Positions 25,687-34,480 of a stretch of 64,000 bases of DNA are shown here, in pieces. The stretch is from JANYHF01 sp963732765 (GTDB taxonomy: Bacteria; Pseudomonadota; Alphaproteobacteria; Rhizobiales; Hyphomicrobiaceae). Under the pieces are notes generated by a model. The model was not told the origin of the DNA. It saw only the letters and a list, made by a program, of their open reading frames with translations, and did not search any database. A program made the position numbers and the translations under genes. Within the stretch, counting starts at the first letter, position 1; the number at the start of each line of letters is the position of its first letter. Location: positions 868,001 to 932,000 of the forward strand of contig CAVTAS010000010.1 in NCBI GenBank assembly GCA_963732765.1. The letters run 5' to 3'.

Positions 25687-27213
25687 ATGCTCCAGGACCT
25701 CGTCATCGGCATCGACTCGTCCACCTCCGCGACCAAGGCGATCGCCTGGACGATGCGCGGCGAGGCCGTGGCTGAGGGGCGGCAATCGATTGCTCTGCAC
25801 AACCCGCAACCCGGCTGGTTCGAGCAGGATCCGGCCGACTGGTGGGGATCGACCAGAACCGCGCTGACGCAACTCACCCAGAAGATCGATCCCGCGCGCG
25901 TCGCGGCGCTGGCCATCTCCAACCAGCGCGAGACCTTCGGTCTGTTCACGGAAGATGGCGAGGCCTTGCGCGCCGGCACCACCTGGTTGGACGAGCGCGC
26001 GCGCCCACAAGTCGCCCGTTTCGCTGCGAGTTTTGGCGCGAACCGCGTCCATGACATTTCCGGCAAGCCCTCCGATGTGCTGCCCTGCCTCTATCGCATG
26101 ATCTGGTTCGCCGAACACGAGCCCGAGACCTTCAAGCGCACGGCCCGCATGGCGGAGGTGCACGGCTACCTGGTGCGCCAGCTGACCGGCGCCTGGTCGA
26201 CCTCCACCGCATCGGCCGACCCGATGGGCGTGCTCGATATGCGCGCGCAGACCTGGTCACACGATATTCTGCACGCGGCCGGTATCGACCCGGCGCGGCT
26301 GCCCGCCCTATTCCGCCCAGGCGAGACGATGGGCACCGTCTCCGCCAAGGCCGCCGCCGCGACGGGGCTGAAAGCTGGCACCCCCGTGGTCGCCGGCGGT
26401 GGCGACGGCCAATGTGCGGGCACCGGCGCGCAGATCACAGCGCCCGGCCGCGCCTACATCAACATGGGCACCGCCGTCGTCTCCGGCAGCTACGGCACGG
26501 CCTACGCCCACGACCGGGCCTTCCGTACCGAGACGGCTGTCGGCGACGGCGGCTACATCTACGAAGTGTGCGTGCGAACCGGCACCTTCCTGGTCGACTG
26601 GATGGCGCGCGAGATGTTCAACGTTGATCCCGCCAAACAGGCGGGCGTATTTAAGTCGCTGGAGACCGAGGCCACGCAGAGCCCGATCGGGGCCGGCGGC
26701 GTGGTGCTGGTACCCTATTGGCTGGGCTGCATGAACCCGCATTGGGACAGTTACGCTCGCGGCGTCATCGCGGGTATCTCTGGCTCAACCAAGCGCGGCG
26801 ACATCTACCGCGCGCTGCTGGAAGGCATCGCGCTGGACGCCGCCGAGGCCACCAACACAGTTGTCGCCACTACCGGCGTGCCCATCCACAGTCTGGTCGC
26901 CATCGGCGGAGGTTCGGACAGCGATCTCTGGCTGCAGATCCTGGCCGACGCCATGGCCCGGCCGGTGCAGCGCTCGGTGACGCGCGAAGCCTCCAGCCTC
27001 GGCGCGGCCATGGCGGCGGCCAAGGGTGCGGACTGGTTTTCCAGTATCACGGACGCGGCGGCATCCATGGCGGCCGCCCCAGTCCGCACATTCGAGCCCG
27101 ATGCCAAGCACGTGGCTCGCTACGCCGAGCTGCGCGGCCTGCACGCCGAACTCTGGCCGCTGCTGTCGGAGTGGAACGGGCGGCTGGCCAAGTTTACGGA
27201 GGCGGGGGGATGA
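25687..27213 (+). CDS. FGGY-family carbohydrate kinase
   Basis: The 508-residue kinase starts MLQDLVIGIDSSTSATKAIA, with the GIDSSTS phosphate-1 motif, and carries WFEQDPADWW, SNQRETFGL, TWLDERA, and the second-domain FGGY signature region INMGTAVVSGSYG and LVAIGGGSDSDLWLQI. It is closest in pattern to xylulokinase-type pentulose/tetrulose kinases. The start ATG at 25687 is after the repeat at 25459; the upstream frame is repeat-derived. In this operon it should phosphorylate the imported sugar or an erythrulose-type intermediate; the substrate is not certain. Confidence 0.9.
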   Translation: MLQDLVIGIDSSTSATKAIAWTMRGEAVAEGRQSIALHNPQPGWFEQDPADWWGSTRTALTQLTQKIDPARVAALAISNQRETFGLFTEDGEALRAGTTWLDERARPQVARFAASFGANRVHDISGKPSDVLPCLYRMIWFAEHEPETFKRTARMAEVHGYLVRQLTGAWSTSTASADPMGVLDMRAQTWSHDILHAAGIDPARLPALFRPGETMGTVSAKAAAATGLKAGTPVVAGGGDGQCAGTGAQITAPGRAYINMGTAVVSGSYGTAYAHDRAFRTETAVGDGGYIYEVCVRTGTFLVDWMAREMFNVDPAKQAGVFKSLETEATQSPIGAGGVVLVPYWLGCMNPHWDSYARGVIAGISGSTKRGDIYRALLEGIALDAAEATNTVVATTGVPIHSLVAIGGGSDSDLWLQILADAMARPVQRSVTREASSLGAAMAAAKGADWFSSITDAAASMAAAPVRTFEPDAKHVARYAELRGLHAELWPLLSEWNGRLAKFTEAGG

Positions 27214-27247
27214 GACGACAACGCAATGCAAGCGGAGCGACGGCTCC

Positions 27248-27471
27248 CTCCTCTCCCCCAACATTTTTCACGTTGGGGGAGAGGAGACCGCGTCTCGCAG
27301 GCGCGTCTTCAGCGCCAAGAGCCACGCGGTCGGTGAGGGGCAGAAGCTGGCTCCGTCGCTCGTGCCACGGGTACGGAGCAAGCGGCTGCCCCTCACCTGT
27401 CGCTGGTTCCTCGGCGCTTTGGCGCCTCGGGCGACATCCTCTCCCCCGCGAAAGGGCGGGGGAGAGGAGGG
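27248..27471. repeat. Mosaic palindromic repeat, GAGGGGCAGCCGC family, copy 2
   Basis: Hairpins CCTCTCCCCC / GGGGGAGAGG flank at both ends (27245-27285 and about 27440-27471) and enclose GGTGAGGGGCAGAAGC... and ...CGGAGCAAGCGGCTGCC arms. The middle part has diverged and contains an additional GCGC-rich segment, making it the longest of four copies. Confidence 0.8.
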
Positions 27472-27502
27472 CCCCTGCCGTGTGGACCAAGCGGAGCGCA
27501 GA

Positions 27503-28309
27503 ATGAAACCCCTCTCCGCCCTCACCGATAGCGCTGCCCAAAATGTCGTCTGCGTGCTGACCGACATCGACGATACCCTGACTACGGAGGGACGCCTTCC
27601 CGCTGCAGCGTATACAGCGCTTGAGCAGCTGCAGAACGCCGGCCTCAAAGTCGTGCCCATCACCGGGCGCCCCGCGGGCTGGTGCGATATGGTCGCGCGC
27701 TTCTGGCCGGTCGACGGGGTGGTTGGCGAGAATGGAGCGTTCTACTTCCGCTACGATCCCGCCACGCGCAAAATGATCCGCCGCTTTGTGGCCACCGATG
27801 CGACGCGCGCCGCCAACCGCGAGCGACTGACGGCCCTCGGCAAACGTATCCTCGCCGAAGTGCCCGGCGCGGCCATCTCCGCCGACCAGCTCTACCGCGA
27901 AGCGGACCTGGCCGTGGACTTCTGCGAGGATGTGCCAAAGCTCTCGGACGCTGCCGTTGCCCGCATCGTCACGATGTTCGAAGCCGAGGGCGCGGTCGCC
28001 AAAGTCTCCTCGATCCACGTCAACGGCTGGTTCGGCGCCTACGACAAGCTTTCGATGACCCGCATTTTCGCGGCCGACGTCCTCGGCCTCGACCTGGACG
28101 CGGCGCGCGACAAATTCATCTTCTGCGGCGACAGCCCGAACGATGCACCGATGTTCGGCTACTTTCCGCTTGCCTGTGGCGTCGCCAATGTGCGGGACTT
28201 CGAGGGCCGCATACCAGCCGAACCGGCCTTCATCGCCGCCTCGCGCGGTGGCGAAGGCTTCGTCGAAATTGCCAACCGTTTGTTGTCGGCGCGCCGCGCC
28301 AAGGCTTGA
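27503..28309 (+). CDS. HAD-family (type IIB) sugar-phosphate phosphatase
   Basis: The 268-residue HAD phosphatase has motif I VLTDIDDTLT (D21 nucleophile, D23 acid/base), motif II VPITGR, motif III Lys in YDKLSMTR and motif IV GDSPNDAPMF (about residues 209-218), with a C2 cap of the sucrose-/mannosyl-3-phosphoglycerate-phosphatase kind. It should hydrolyse a sugar phosphate. In an operon with kinase and importer genes it may relieve sugar-phosphate stress or release an end product. The ATG at 27503 follows the repeat; longer frames are repeat-derived. Confidence 0.9.
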   Translation: MKPLSALTDSAAQNVVCVLTDIDDTLTTEGRLPAAAYTALEQLQNAGLKVVPITGRPAGWCDMVARFWPVDGVVGENGAFYFRYDPATRKMIRRFVATDATRAANRERLTALGKRILAEVPGAAISADQLYREADLAVDFCEDVPKLSDAAVARIVTMFEAEGAVAKVSSIHVNGWFGAYDKLSMTRIFAADVLGLDLDAARDKFIFCGDSPNDAPMFGYFPLACGVANVRDFEGRIPAEPAFIAASRGGEGFVEIANRLLSARRAKA

Positions 28310-28324
28310 GAGGACGCAAAGACT

Positions 28325-29398
28325 ATGGCTGCGGTGACCATCAGGGGCGTGAAGAAATCCTACGGCAAGACCGAGGTGATCCACGGTCTCGACCTCGACA
28401 TCAAGAACGGCGAGTTCGTCGTCTTGCTCGGACCGTCCGGCTGCGGAAAGTCCACGCTGCTGCGCATGGTGGCGGGGCTGGAGCCGATCAGCGCCGGCGA
28501 CGTCAGCATCGGCGGCGAGGTGGTGAACGATCTGCACCCGAAAGATCGCAACATCGCCATGGTGTTCCAGAACTACGCGCTCTACGCGCACATGTCCGTG
28601 TACGACAACATGGCCTTCTCGATGCAGCTGAAAAAACTGCCGAAGGACGAGATCAAGAAGAAGGTCGACTGGGCCGCCGGCATCTTGAACCTCACCGCCT
28701 ATCTCGGCCGCTACCCGCGCGAACTCTCCGGCGGGCAACGCCAGCGCGTCGCCATGGGCCGCGCCATCGTGCGCGATCCCGCCGTGTTCCTGTTCGACGA
28801 GCCGCTCTCGAACCTCGACGCCAAGTTGCGGGTACAGATGCGTACCGAGATCAAGGAACTGCACCAGAAGCTGGGCACCACCATCGTCTACGTCACGCAC
28901 GACCAGATCGAGGCCATGACCATGGCCGACCGCATCGTCGTGATGCGCGATGGTATCATCGAGCAGATTGCCCAGCCGCTCGAGATCTACGATCATCCGG
29001 CCAATCTGTTCGTTGCCGGCTTCATCGGATCGCCGCCGATGAACATGTTTGCGGGCGAGGTCGCCAAGGGCTCAACCGGGCTGGTGCTGCAAGCCGGCGG
29101 GATCGTGTTGCCGATGCCGTCGACAGCCCGTGTGGCGGTGGGGCAAAAAGTCATTTATGGCGTACGCCCCGAACATCTGCGGCGCGCCAACGGCAGTGAC
29201 GGTATTGCCGCCAAGGTTGTCTTGCTGGAACCCACTGGTCCCGAAATCCATGTCTATGCGCATGCCGCCGGTCAAGAGATCTGCATGATCAGCCAAGACC
29301 GTATCCAGCTCAGTCCGGGATCCGAGTTCCGGCTGCAGCCGACACTCGATCGCGTGCACATCTTCGATCAGGCCAGCGGCTTGGCGCTCACGCGTTAG
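28325..29398 (+). CDS. CUT1 sugar ABC transporter ATP-binding protein (UgpC/MsmK type), importer 1
   Basis: The 357-residue MalK-type ATPase has Walker A GPSGCGKST, Q-loop MVFQNYALYAHMSVYDNMAF, signature LSGGQRQRVAMGRAIVRDP, Walker B FLFDEPLSNLDAKLR and H-loop THDQIEAMTMADRIVVM, followed by the C-terminal TOBE regulatory domain (YGVRPEHLRR). It closes the plus-strand operon and its end overlaps, convergently, the last codons of the lactonase gene on the other strand by 11 bases. Confidence 0.95.
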   Translation: MAAVTIRGVKKSYGKTEVIHGLDLDIKNGEFVVLLGPSGCGKSTLLRMVAGLEPISAGDVSIGGEVVNDLHPKDRNIAMVFQNYALYAHMSVYDNMAFSMQLKKLPKDEIKKKVDWAAGILNLTAYLGRYPRELSGGQRQRVAMGRAIVRDPAVFLFDEPLSNLDAKLRVQMRTEIKELHQKLGTTIVYVTHDQIEAMTMADRIVVMRDGIIEQIAQPLEIYDHPANLFVAGFIGSPPMNMFAGEVAKGSTGLVLQAGGIVLPMPSTARVAVGQKVIYGVRPEHLRRANGSDGIAAKVVLLEPTGPEIHVYAHAAGQEICMISQDRIQLSPGSEFRLQPTLDRVHIFDQASGLALTR

Positions 29399-31367
29399 CC
29401 AGAACCACGCGTTTGACCGCATACGGCCCAAGCGTCAGTTTCTCTGCCGACTGTGACGTGTGCCCCTCTTCCGCTAGAAACGCCGGGCGCGAGGCTGCGG
29501 CCATAAAGCTTGCCGCATCGAGGGTGAAGGTCGTCAGCGGCGCGCTGCCGATCCCGCTCAAGCCAACTGCCTGGTCTTGGTCGCTGAGATTGGCGAGCCA
29601 CACTTCCCTGCCGCGCGCGGTCTGAACAGCAAGCGCCGCAATGATCGCGGGGTCCGAAATCATGGTCTGAAGCGCGCCCTGCCCAGACGTCGCCGCCAGT
29701 CCTGCAATGACGTGGTACAAGGGATACAGGCTCGGGCCGTTCAGTCCGTCGAAGTAGGGTTGGGTCCCGCCGGGCTTGCGCGCGATGATTCCGGCAGGTC
29801 CGGTGGGCGCGCCGATGCTCACGACATCGACACCGCCTTTTGCCAAGGCCGCAACGTAACCAAGCGTCCAGGCCGCGCCGAACAATCCGCGTTGGCGCGG
29901 GTCCATGTTGGCGAGGCAGACGCGGCCGTTGTTCGGGTTGTCGGCCGTGGCGGCGCCATAGGGATTGTCGCGCGCCGGAATGGCGGATGGTCCGACCCGG
30001 TAGGGCTTGCCCTTGATGAGCGCGCGCGTGGACTGGATGACGTAGGGCAGCGCCTCCAGTGTCTCCATCACCGAAACATCGTCGGCGGCATGCACGATCG
30101 GACAGGTCGTGTGCGTCACATAGTCCAGCAATTCCGCAGGCGGGGGATTGCGGTTGAGTTCGGTGAAGAAGGAGTACATGCCGCCGCCCAGCGACACACC
30201 AGGGAACGCGGCGCGGGTCGTGGCATACAGAACGTCATAGGACGGTGTGTCCGGCCCCTTGCTGCCGGGCAGCACCGCCTTCAGATGCGGCGCGGGCGAC
30301 ACAGTGACGGCATCAAGCATCAAGCCAGCCGCAGCAATGGCATTGGCGATAACCGCCAGCTCGTTCGCGGGGTGATCCTTGTTGGGCAGCAGAACCTCGG
30401 CGACGATCTTGGCGCCTGTCGCTTTGGAGAGTTGAGCAACAGCCATGGCGGTCGCCGCGATATCCGGGCGGCGACCGTCGAACTGGGCAACCAGCGTGTC
30501 GACATGGGCAGAACGGATCAGATCAGCGACGGCAAGCGACGGCACCGCCTCGTCCGCCGGCAGACCGAGGCCGATGCGCGGCATGCGTAGGCCGGTCGCC
30601 GCCCCGATCTCGACGCTGACCGGACGTGCGCCGGCGTGGACGGCAGGGGCGGGCAGCACTCCCGAGAAGACAAGGGACACCGCCTGTGTGAACTCCAGCC
30701 CGGCGGGCAGCAAGTAGGGCCATGGCTCGGCGAGCGGCCGCACATAGGTCTTGAAGGAGGCATCGGTCCAGTTGCGATGGTCCTCCATCTCGAAGGCATA
30801 GCCCTCCATGCGGCAGGTGACGGAGAGGCCAGGTTTCACTTCATGCGTCAAGGCGCGGATGTTGCGGAACGGGCAATCGGGATTGATGATGGCGGGAAAT
30901 TCGGAGCGGACCTTTCGTCCGTCCACGTGCTCAATCTCAAGCGGGCGACCGGCCACACCCTTGAGCGGATGCAGCACAATGAAACCGGTGCGGTTGGTAA
31001 GGAAATCGCTCTCGGGTTTTGCAGTAACGCTGAACAGCAATTGACCATCCGGCCGGCAATGGATGTCGGCGCGATAGGCGATCGAGCGCTTGGCATCCTT
31101 GCATCGAGCGTCGTATGTCACGGCAAATTCGCCGGCGGCCTCGGTGACTTTCAGATTGGTGATCTCGGGCGCAAACGTGCCCCAGTTCTCATCGCGCACG
31201 AGAAAAGCGATGGCGCGCATCACCTCGGTGTCGCCGAGCTTGATGTAGCGCAGCATGCCGTTGTCGAGCAGGGCGGTCAGCGGCCCGGCCGTCAGCAGGC
31301 GGCCCTTAGGGTCGAGGCTCTCGGTGCCGAACAGTTTCACGGCGTGACTTGGTTCGTGTGCGGACAT
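29388..31367 (-). CDS. apnL: D-apionate lactonase-like protein (ApnL family)
   Basis: The 659-residue protein has three parts that match my memory of the ApnL architecture: an N-terminal beta-sandwich (MSAHEPSHAVKLFGTESLD to about residue 290), a TIM-barrel-like middle (RMPRIGLGLP... VEVLLPNKDHPANELA ... FTELNRNPPP ... TTCPIVHAADDVSVMETLEA), and a C-terminal strand-rich domain (REVWLANLSDQDQAV...). ApnL hydrolyses D-apionolactone to D-apionate. There is no signal peptide. The ATG at 31367 is preceded by GGAGACC; an ATG at 31379 is possible. It is the last gene of the minus-strand operon with importer 2. RuBisCO-like and OiaK-like genes 10 kb away support the assignment. Confidence 0.75.
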   Translation of the reverse strand: MSAHEPSHAVKLFGTESLDPKGRLLTAGPLTALLDNGMLRYIKLGDTEVMRAIAFLVRDENWGTFAPEITNLKVTEAAGEFAVTYDARCKDAKRSIAYRADIHCRPDGQLLFSVTAKPESDFLTNRTGFIVLHPLKGVAGRPLEIEHVDGRKVRSEFPAIINPDCPFRNIRALTHEVKPGLSVTCRMEGYAFEMEDHRNWTDASFKTYVRPLAEPWPYLLPAGLEFTQAVSLVFSGVLPAPAVHAGARPVSVEIGAATGLRMPRIGLGLPADEAVPSLAVADLIRSAHVDTLVAQFDGRRPDIAATAMAVAQLSKATGAKIVAEVLLPNKDHPANELAVIANAIAAAGLMLDAVTVSPAPHLKAVLPGSKGPDTPSYDVLYATTRAAFPGVSLGGGMYSFFTELNRNPPPAELLDYVTHTTCPIVHAADDVSVMETLEALPYVIQSTRALIKGKPYRVGPSAIPARDNPYGAATADNPNNGRVCLANMDPRQRGLFGAAWTLGYVAALAKGGVDVVSIGAPTGPAGIIARKPGGTQPYFDGLNGPSLYPLYHVIAGLAATSGQGALQTMISDPAIIAALAVQTARGREVWLANLSDQDQAVGLSGIGSAPLTTFTLDAASFMAAASRPAFLAEEGHTSQSAEKLTLGPYAVKRVVLANA

Positions 31368-31381
31368 GGCGGTCTCCATGG

Positions 31382-32482
31382 CTAGGCCGCGGCGCCAAGG
31401 ACGGCGCCGCTGGCGGCATCGATGAGGATGGCGCGGGTCAGATCGAAGTCGAGGTCGATGCTCTCGCCAGGGCGCTGCGCGTCGTGGGCTGCCACTTCGG
31501 CGACGATGGGCGTGCCCCCCAGCGACAAGGTGATGTAGGTGCGCGAGCCGGTGGGCTGGGCCAGTTCGACGGTCATGGTGCGGCGGACGCAACCTGGAGC
31601 CGGAGCGGTACCGACGGCGCGTTGCATGTGCTCGGGGCGGATGCCGAGCAGCAGATCCTTGCCGGCAGCGGGAACCGCCGCAGCCCCCCGGCTCTGCGGC
31701 CAGGCAAACGTGCTTCCATCGGCCAGCGCAAGCGACGTACCTGCCAACCGTACCGGCACGAAATTGATCTGCGGCGAGCCAAGGAAGCCGGCGACGAACT
31801 TCGTCCGTGGGCGCTCGAACAGTTCCAGAGGAGTCCCTTGCTGTTCGATAAGCCCGTCGCGCATCAGCACGATGCGGTCGGCCAGCGTCATCGCCTCGAT
31901 CTGATCGTGCGTGACATAGATCATGGTGGTGCCGATGTCCTGATGCAGCCGCTTGATTTCGCCGCGCATCTCGTCGCGCAACTGGGCATCGAGATTTGAC
32001 AAGGGTTCATCGAACAGAAAAACTCTGGGGTTGCGCACGATGGCGCGACCGATGGCGACACGCTGACGCTGTCCGCCCGAGAGCTGGCGCGGCAAGCGGT
32101 CAAGCAGCGGCGTAATCGCCAGCATCTCAGCGGCGCGGCCAACGCGCGACTTGATCTCGGGCTCGGGGGTTTTGCGCGCGCGCAGGCCGAAAGCGATGTT
32201 CTCGTAGACGGACAGGAATGGATAGAGCGCGTAGTTCTGGAACACCATGGCGATATCGCGATCGCGCGGGCGGACGTGATTGACGATCTGGCCGCCGATC
32301 TCGATGGTGCCGGCTTCCGCGTCCTCGAGGCCGGCGATGGTGCGCAGGAGGGTGGACTTGCCGCAGCCGGAAGGGCCAACGAGGACGGTGAATTCGCCGT
32401 CGGGGATTGAGAGGTCGACACCTTTGACGGCATGCACGCTGCCATAGTGCTTGTGTAGCTGCGTGATCTTTACATCAGCCAT
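31382..32482 (-). CDS. CUT1 sugar ABC transporter ATP-binding protein, importer 2
   Basis: The 366-residue MalK-type ATPase carries Walker A GPSGCGKST, QNYALYPFLSVYENIAFGL, signature LSGGQRQRVAIGRAIVRNP, Walker B DEPLSNLDAQLRDE, H-loop THDQIEAMTLADRI and a TOBE domain with LLGIRPEHMQR. It follows the permease at 32490 by 7 bases and precedes apnL by 14, so importer and lactonase are co-transcribed, suggesting that importer 2 brings in apiose, apionolactone or apionate. Confidence 0.95.
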   Translation of the reverse strand: MADVKITQLHKHYGSVHAVKGVDLSIPDGEFTVLVGPSGCGKSTLLRTIAGLEDAEAGTIEIGGQIVNHVRPRDRDIAMVFQNYALYPFLSVYENIAFGLRARKTPEPEIKSRVGRAAEMLAITPLLDRLPRQLSGGQRQRVAIGRAIVRNPRVFLFDEPLSNLDAQLRDEMRGEIKRLHQDIGTTMIYVTHDQIEAMTLADRIVLMRDGLIEQQGTPLELFERPRTKFVAGFLGSPQINFVPVRLAGTSLALADGSTFAWPQSRGAAAVPAAGKDLLLGIRPEHMQRAVGTAPAPGCVRRTMTVELAQPTGSRTYITLSLGGTPIVAEVAAHDAQRPGESIDLDFDLTRAILIDAASGAVLGAAA

Positions 32483-32489
32483 TGTCGAA

Positions 32490-33347
32490 CTAACCCTTTA
32501 CCGCGCCCATCGATATCCCGCGCACCAGATAGCGCTGCATAATGGCGACTGTTATGAAAACCGGAATAGTACCAAGCACCGACATGGCGGCGATCTTGGC
32601 CCAGAAGTTTGACTGGCCGCCAAAATAGTGCGTTACCTGTACTGTGTAAGTTACAACCTCCGTTCGCGTCAGGACCAGCGCGAAGATGAACTCATTCCAC
32701 GAGAAGATGAACGTGAAGACGGCCGTGGCAAACAGCCCGGAGCGCGCCATCGGGAAGACGACTTTCCAGAACGTCTGCCATCTGGTCAGTCCGTCGACCA
32801 GCGCGCTTTCTTCCAGCTCAATCGGGATGTCCTCGATGTAGCCGCGCATCATCCAGATGACATAGGGCAGGCTGAACGCGGTATAGAGAAGGATCAGTCC
32901 CAGGTAGGTGTCGACCCATTTGAGATAGACATACAGTAGGAAGATCGGGAACACGATGGCGATCGGCGGCATCATGCGCTGGCTGATGATCCACATGGCG
33001 AGGTTCTCGCCGCCGGTCTTGAAGCGTGCCAGCGAGTAGGCAGCCAGCGTTCCGAGCACCATGGCGATGATGGAGGAGACGCCGGCCAGCACCAGACTGT
33101 TCCAGACCGTTATGGCGTCGCCATCCTTGAACAGCACCCAGTAATTGCCGAACTGAAGCGAGGCTGGATACCAGACCGGCGGGTAGTGGAAGATTTCTTC
33201 GGCTGTTTTGAACGAGATGATGAATAGCCAGTAGACCGGGAACAGGAAGATGATGGTGATCAGTGTTGCGGCGATGTAGCGCAGAGTGAGCTGCGTACCC
33301 GCGCGGCGAAAGAACGGCTTTTGTGGCCGGTTGTTCATAAGTGTCAC
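32490..33347 (-). CDS. CUT1 sugar ABC transporter permease (MalG type), importer 2
   Basis: The 285-residue permease has six membrane segments, an EAA loop IELEESALVDGLTRWQTFWK and the C-terminal YLVRGISMGAVKG of MalG-type subunits. The GTG start at 33347 overlaps the previous stop by four bases; an ATG three codons later is an alternative. It pairs with the next permease. Confidence 0.92.
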   Translation of the reverse strand: MTLMNNRPQKPFFRRAGTQLTLRYIAATLITIIFLFPVYWLFIISFKTAEEIFHYPPVWYPASLQFGNYWVLFKDGDAITVWNSLVLAGVSSIIAMVLGTLAAYSLARFKTGGENLAMWIISQRMMPPIAIVFPIFLLYVYLKWVDTYLGLILLYTAFSLPYVIWMMRGYIEDIPIELEESALVDGLTRWQTFWKVVFPMARSGLFATAVFTFIFSWNEFIFALVLTRTEVVTYTVQVTHYFGGQSNFWAKIAAMSVLGTIPVFITVAIMQRYLVRGISMGAVKG

Positions 33348-34261
33348 TTGACCAGCTCCATGCGCCGGACGGCCCAGGTGACGATCACGGTCAGCAGCAC
33401 GATCACCAGGAAGGCGATGGCGGCGTTGTAGCTGATCTCGAACTGCGTGAAGCCCTGCACGTAGCTGTAGATGGATATGGTCTCGGTCATGGTGCCGGGG
33501 CCGCCTTGCGTCAAAGCCCAGATGATGTCGAAAATGCGGAACAGGTCGAGGCCGCGGATCAGGATGGCGATGGCCATGACGGGCCAGATCGCCGGTAGTA
33601 CGACACGCCGAAACGTGCGCCAGAAACCGGCACCGTCGATTTCGGCCGCTTCCAGCTGGGATTTATCGACATTCGAGAGGGCGGCCAGCAGGATCAGGAA
33701 CATAAACGGCGTCCACTGCCAGATCTCGCAGATGATGATCGCGGGATAGACAAGCGACGGCCAGACGTTCCAGAGTGCGGTGACTGGCGCACCCCAAATC
33801 CAGGACAGGATCTGATTGATCGGCCCGTAGCGCTGGTCGAACATCAGCCGCCAGGTGGCGCCGGCGACGATCGGGGAAATCACCGTCGGTAGAACCAGCA
33901 GGGCAATGAAGATCTGCCGTCCCGGCAATTTCTCTAAGAACAGCTGCGCCATGGCCAGACCGAGGATCAGCTCGATCGGCAGGGCGATGACGATGATCAG
34001 CAGCGTGTGGGCGAGCGACCACCACAGGCGCTTGTCGCCGAACAGCTGACGGTAGTTCGCGAGACCCTGAAACGACGTATCTGCATCGGTCATGGTGATG
34101 CCCTGGAAGCTCACGACCAGGGCGTAGACGAGCGGGAAGATGCCGATCAGCAACAGGAGCAAGATCGCTGGCGCAATGACCCAGTAGCGAAAACCGCCGT
34201 CGGAGACGCCGTGGCGGCGGGGCGGGTTGTCGGGGAGAGCAGCTGTGGCAGCCGAGGTCAT
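33344..34261 (-). CDS. CUT1 sugar ABC transporter permease (MalF type), importer 2
   Basis: The 305-residue permease has a cytosolic N-terminus of about 27 residues and six membrane segments (first IAPAILLLLLIGIFPLVYAL), with EAA loop QLEAAEIDGAGFWRTFRRVV. The MalF-type subunit of importer 2. It is separated from its binding-protein gene by a mosaic repeat of about 170 bases, which could form RNA hairpins that dampen readthrough from the binding-protein gene, a common way to set a higher level of the binding protein. Confidence 0.92.
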   Translation of the reverse strand: MTSAATAALPDNPPRRHGVSDGGFRYWVIAPAILLLLLIGIFPLVYALVVSFQGITMTDADTSFQGLANYRQLFGDKRLWWSLAHTLLIIVIALPIELILGLAMAQLFLEKLPGRQIFIALLVLPTVISPIVAGATWRLMFDQRYGPINQILSWIWGAPVTALWNVWPSLVYPAIIICEIWQWTPFMFLILLAALSNVDKSQLEAAEIDGAGFWRTFRRVVLPAIWPVMAIAILIRGLDLFRIFDIIWALTQGGPGTMTETISIYSYVQGFTQFEISYNAAIAFLVIVLLTVIVTWAVRRMELVK

Positions 34262-34300
34262 TCAGTTGATTTCGGTACTTGCATGGTCGTAAGGAGACGA

Positions 34301-34471
34301 GCCCCCTCTCCCTCGCGGCTCGCGGGGGAGAGGGTCGGAGTGAGGGGCGGCAAAAAGCGCAGGCCCTCGTGCGACTGGGTACGGAGCAAGCGGCTGCCCC
34401 TCACCTGTCGCTAGTTCCTCGCCTGATGGCTCGGGCGACATCCTCTCCCCCCAGTGGGGGGAGAGGAAAGT
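34301..34471. repeat. Mosaic palindromic repeat, GAGGGGCAGCCGC family, copy 3
   Basis: Hairpins CCCTCTCCC...GGGGGAGAGGG (34305-34330) and CCTCTCCCC...GGGGAGAGG (34441-34465) flank a core with GTGAGGGGCGGC and CGGAGCAAGCGGCTGCCCC. It sits inside the importer 2 operon, between the binding-protein and first permease genes. Confidence 0.85.
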
Positions 34472-34480
34472 CCACCTAGC

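Noticed and set aside
25459..27486. CRISPR array from the repeated CTCTCCCCC / GAGGGGCAGCC units
   Set aside because: Repeats are inverted, not direct, irregularly spaced and lack unique spacers; they are intergenic palindromes.
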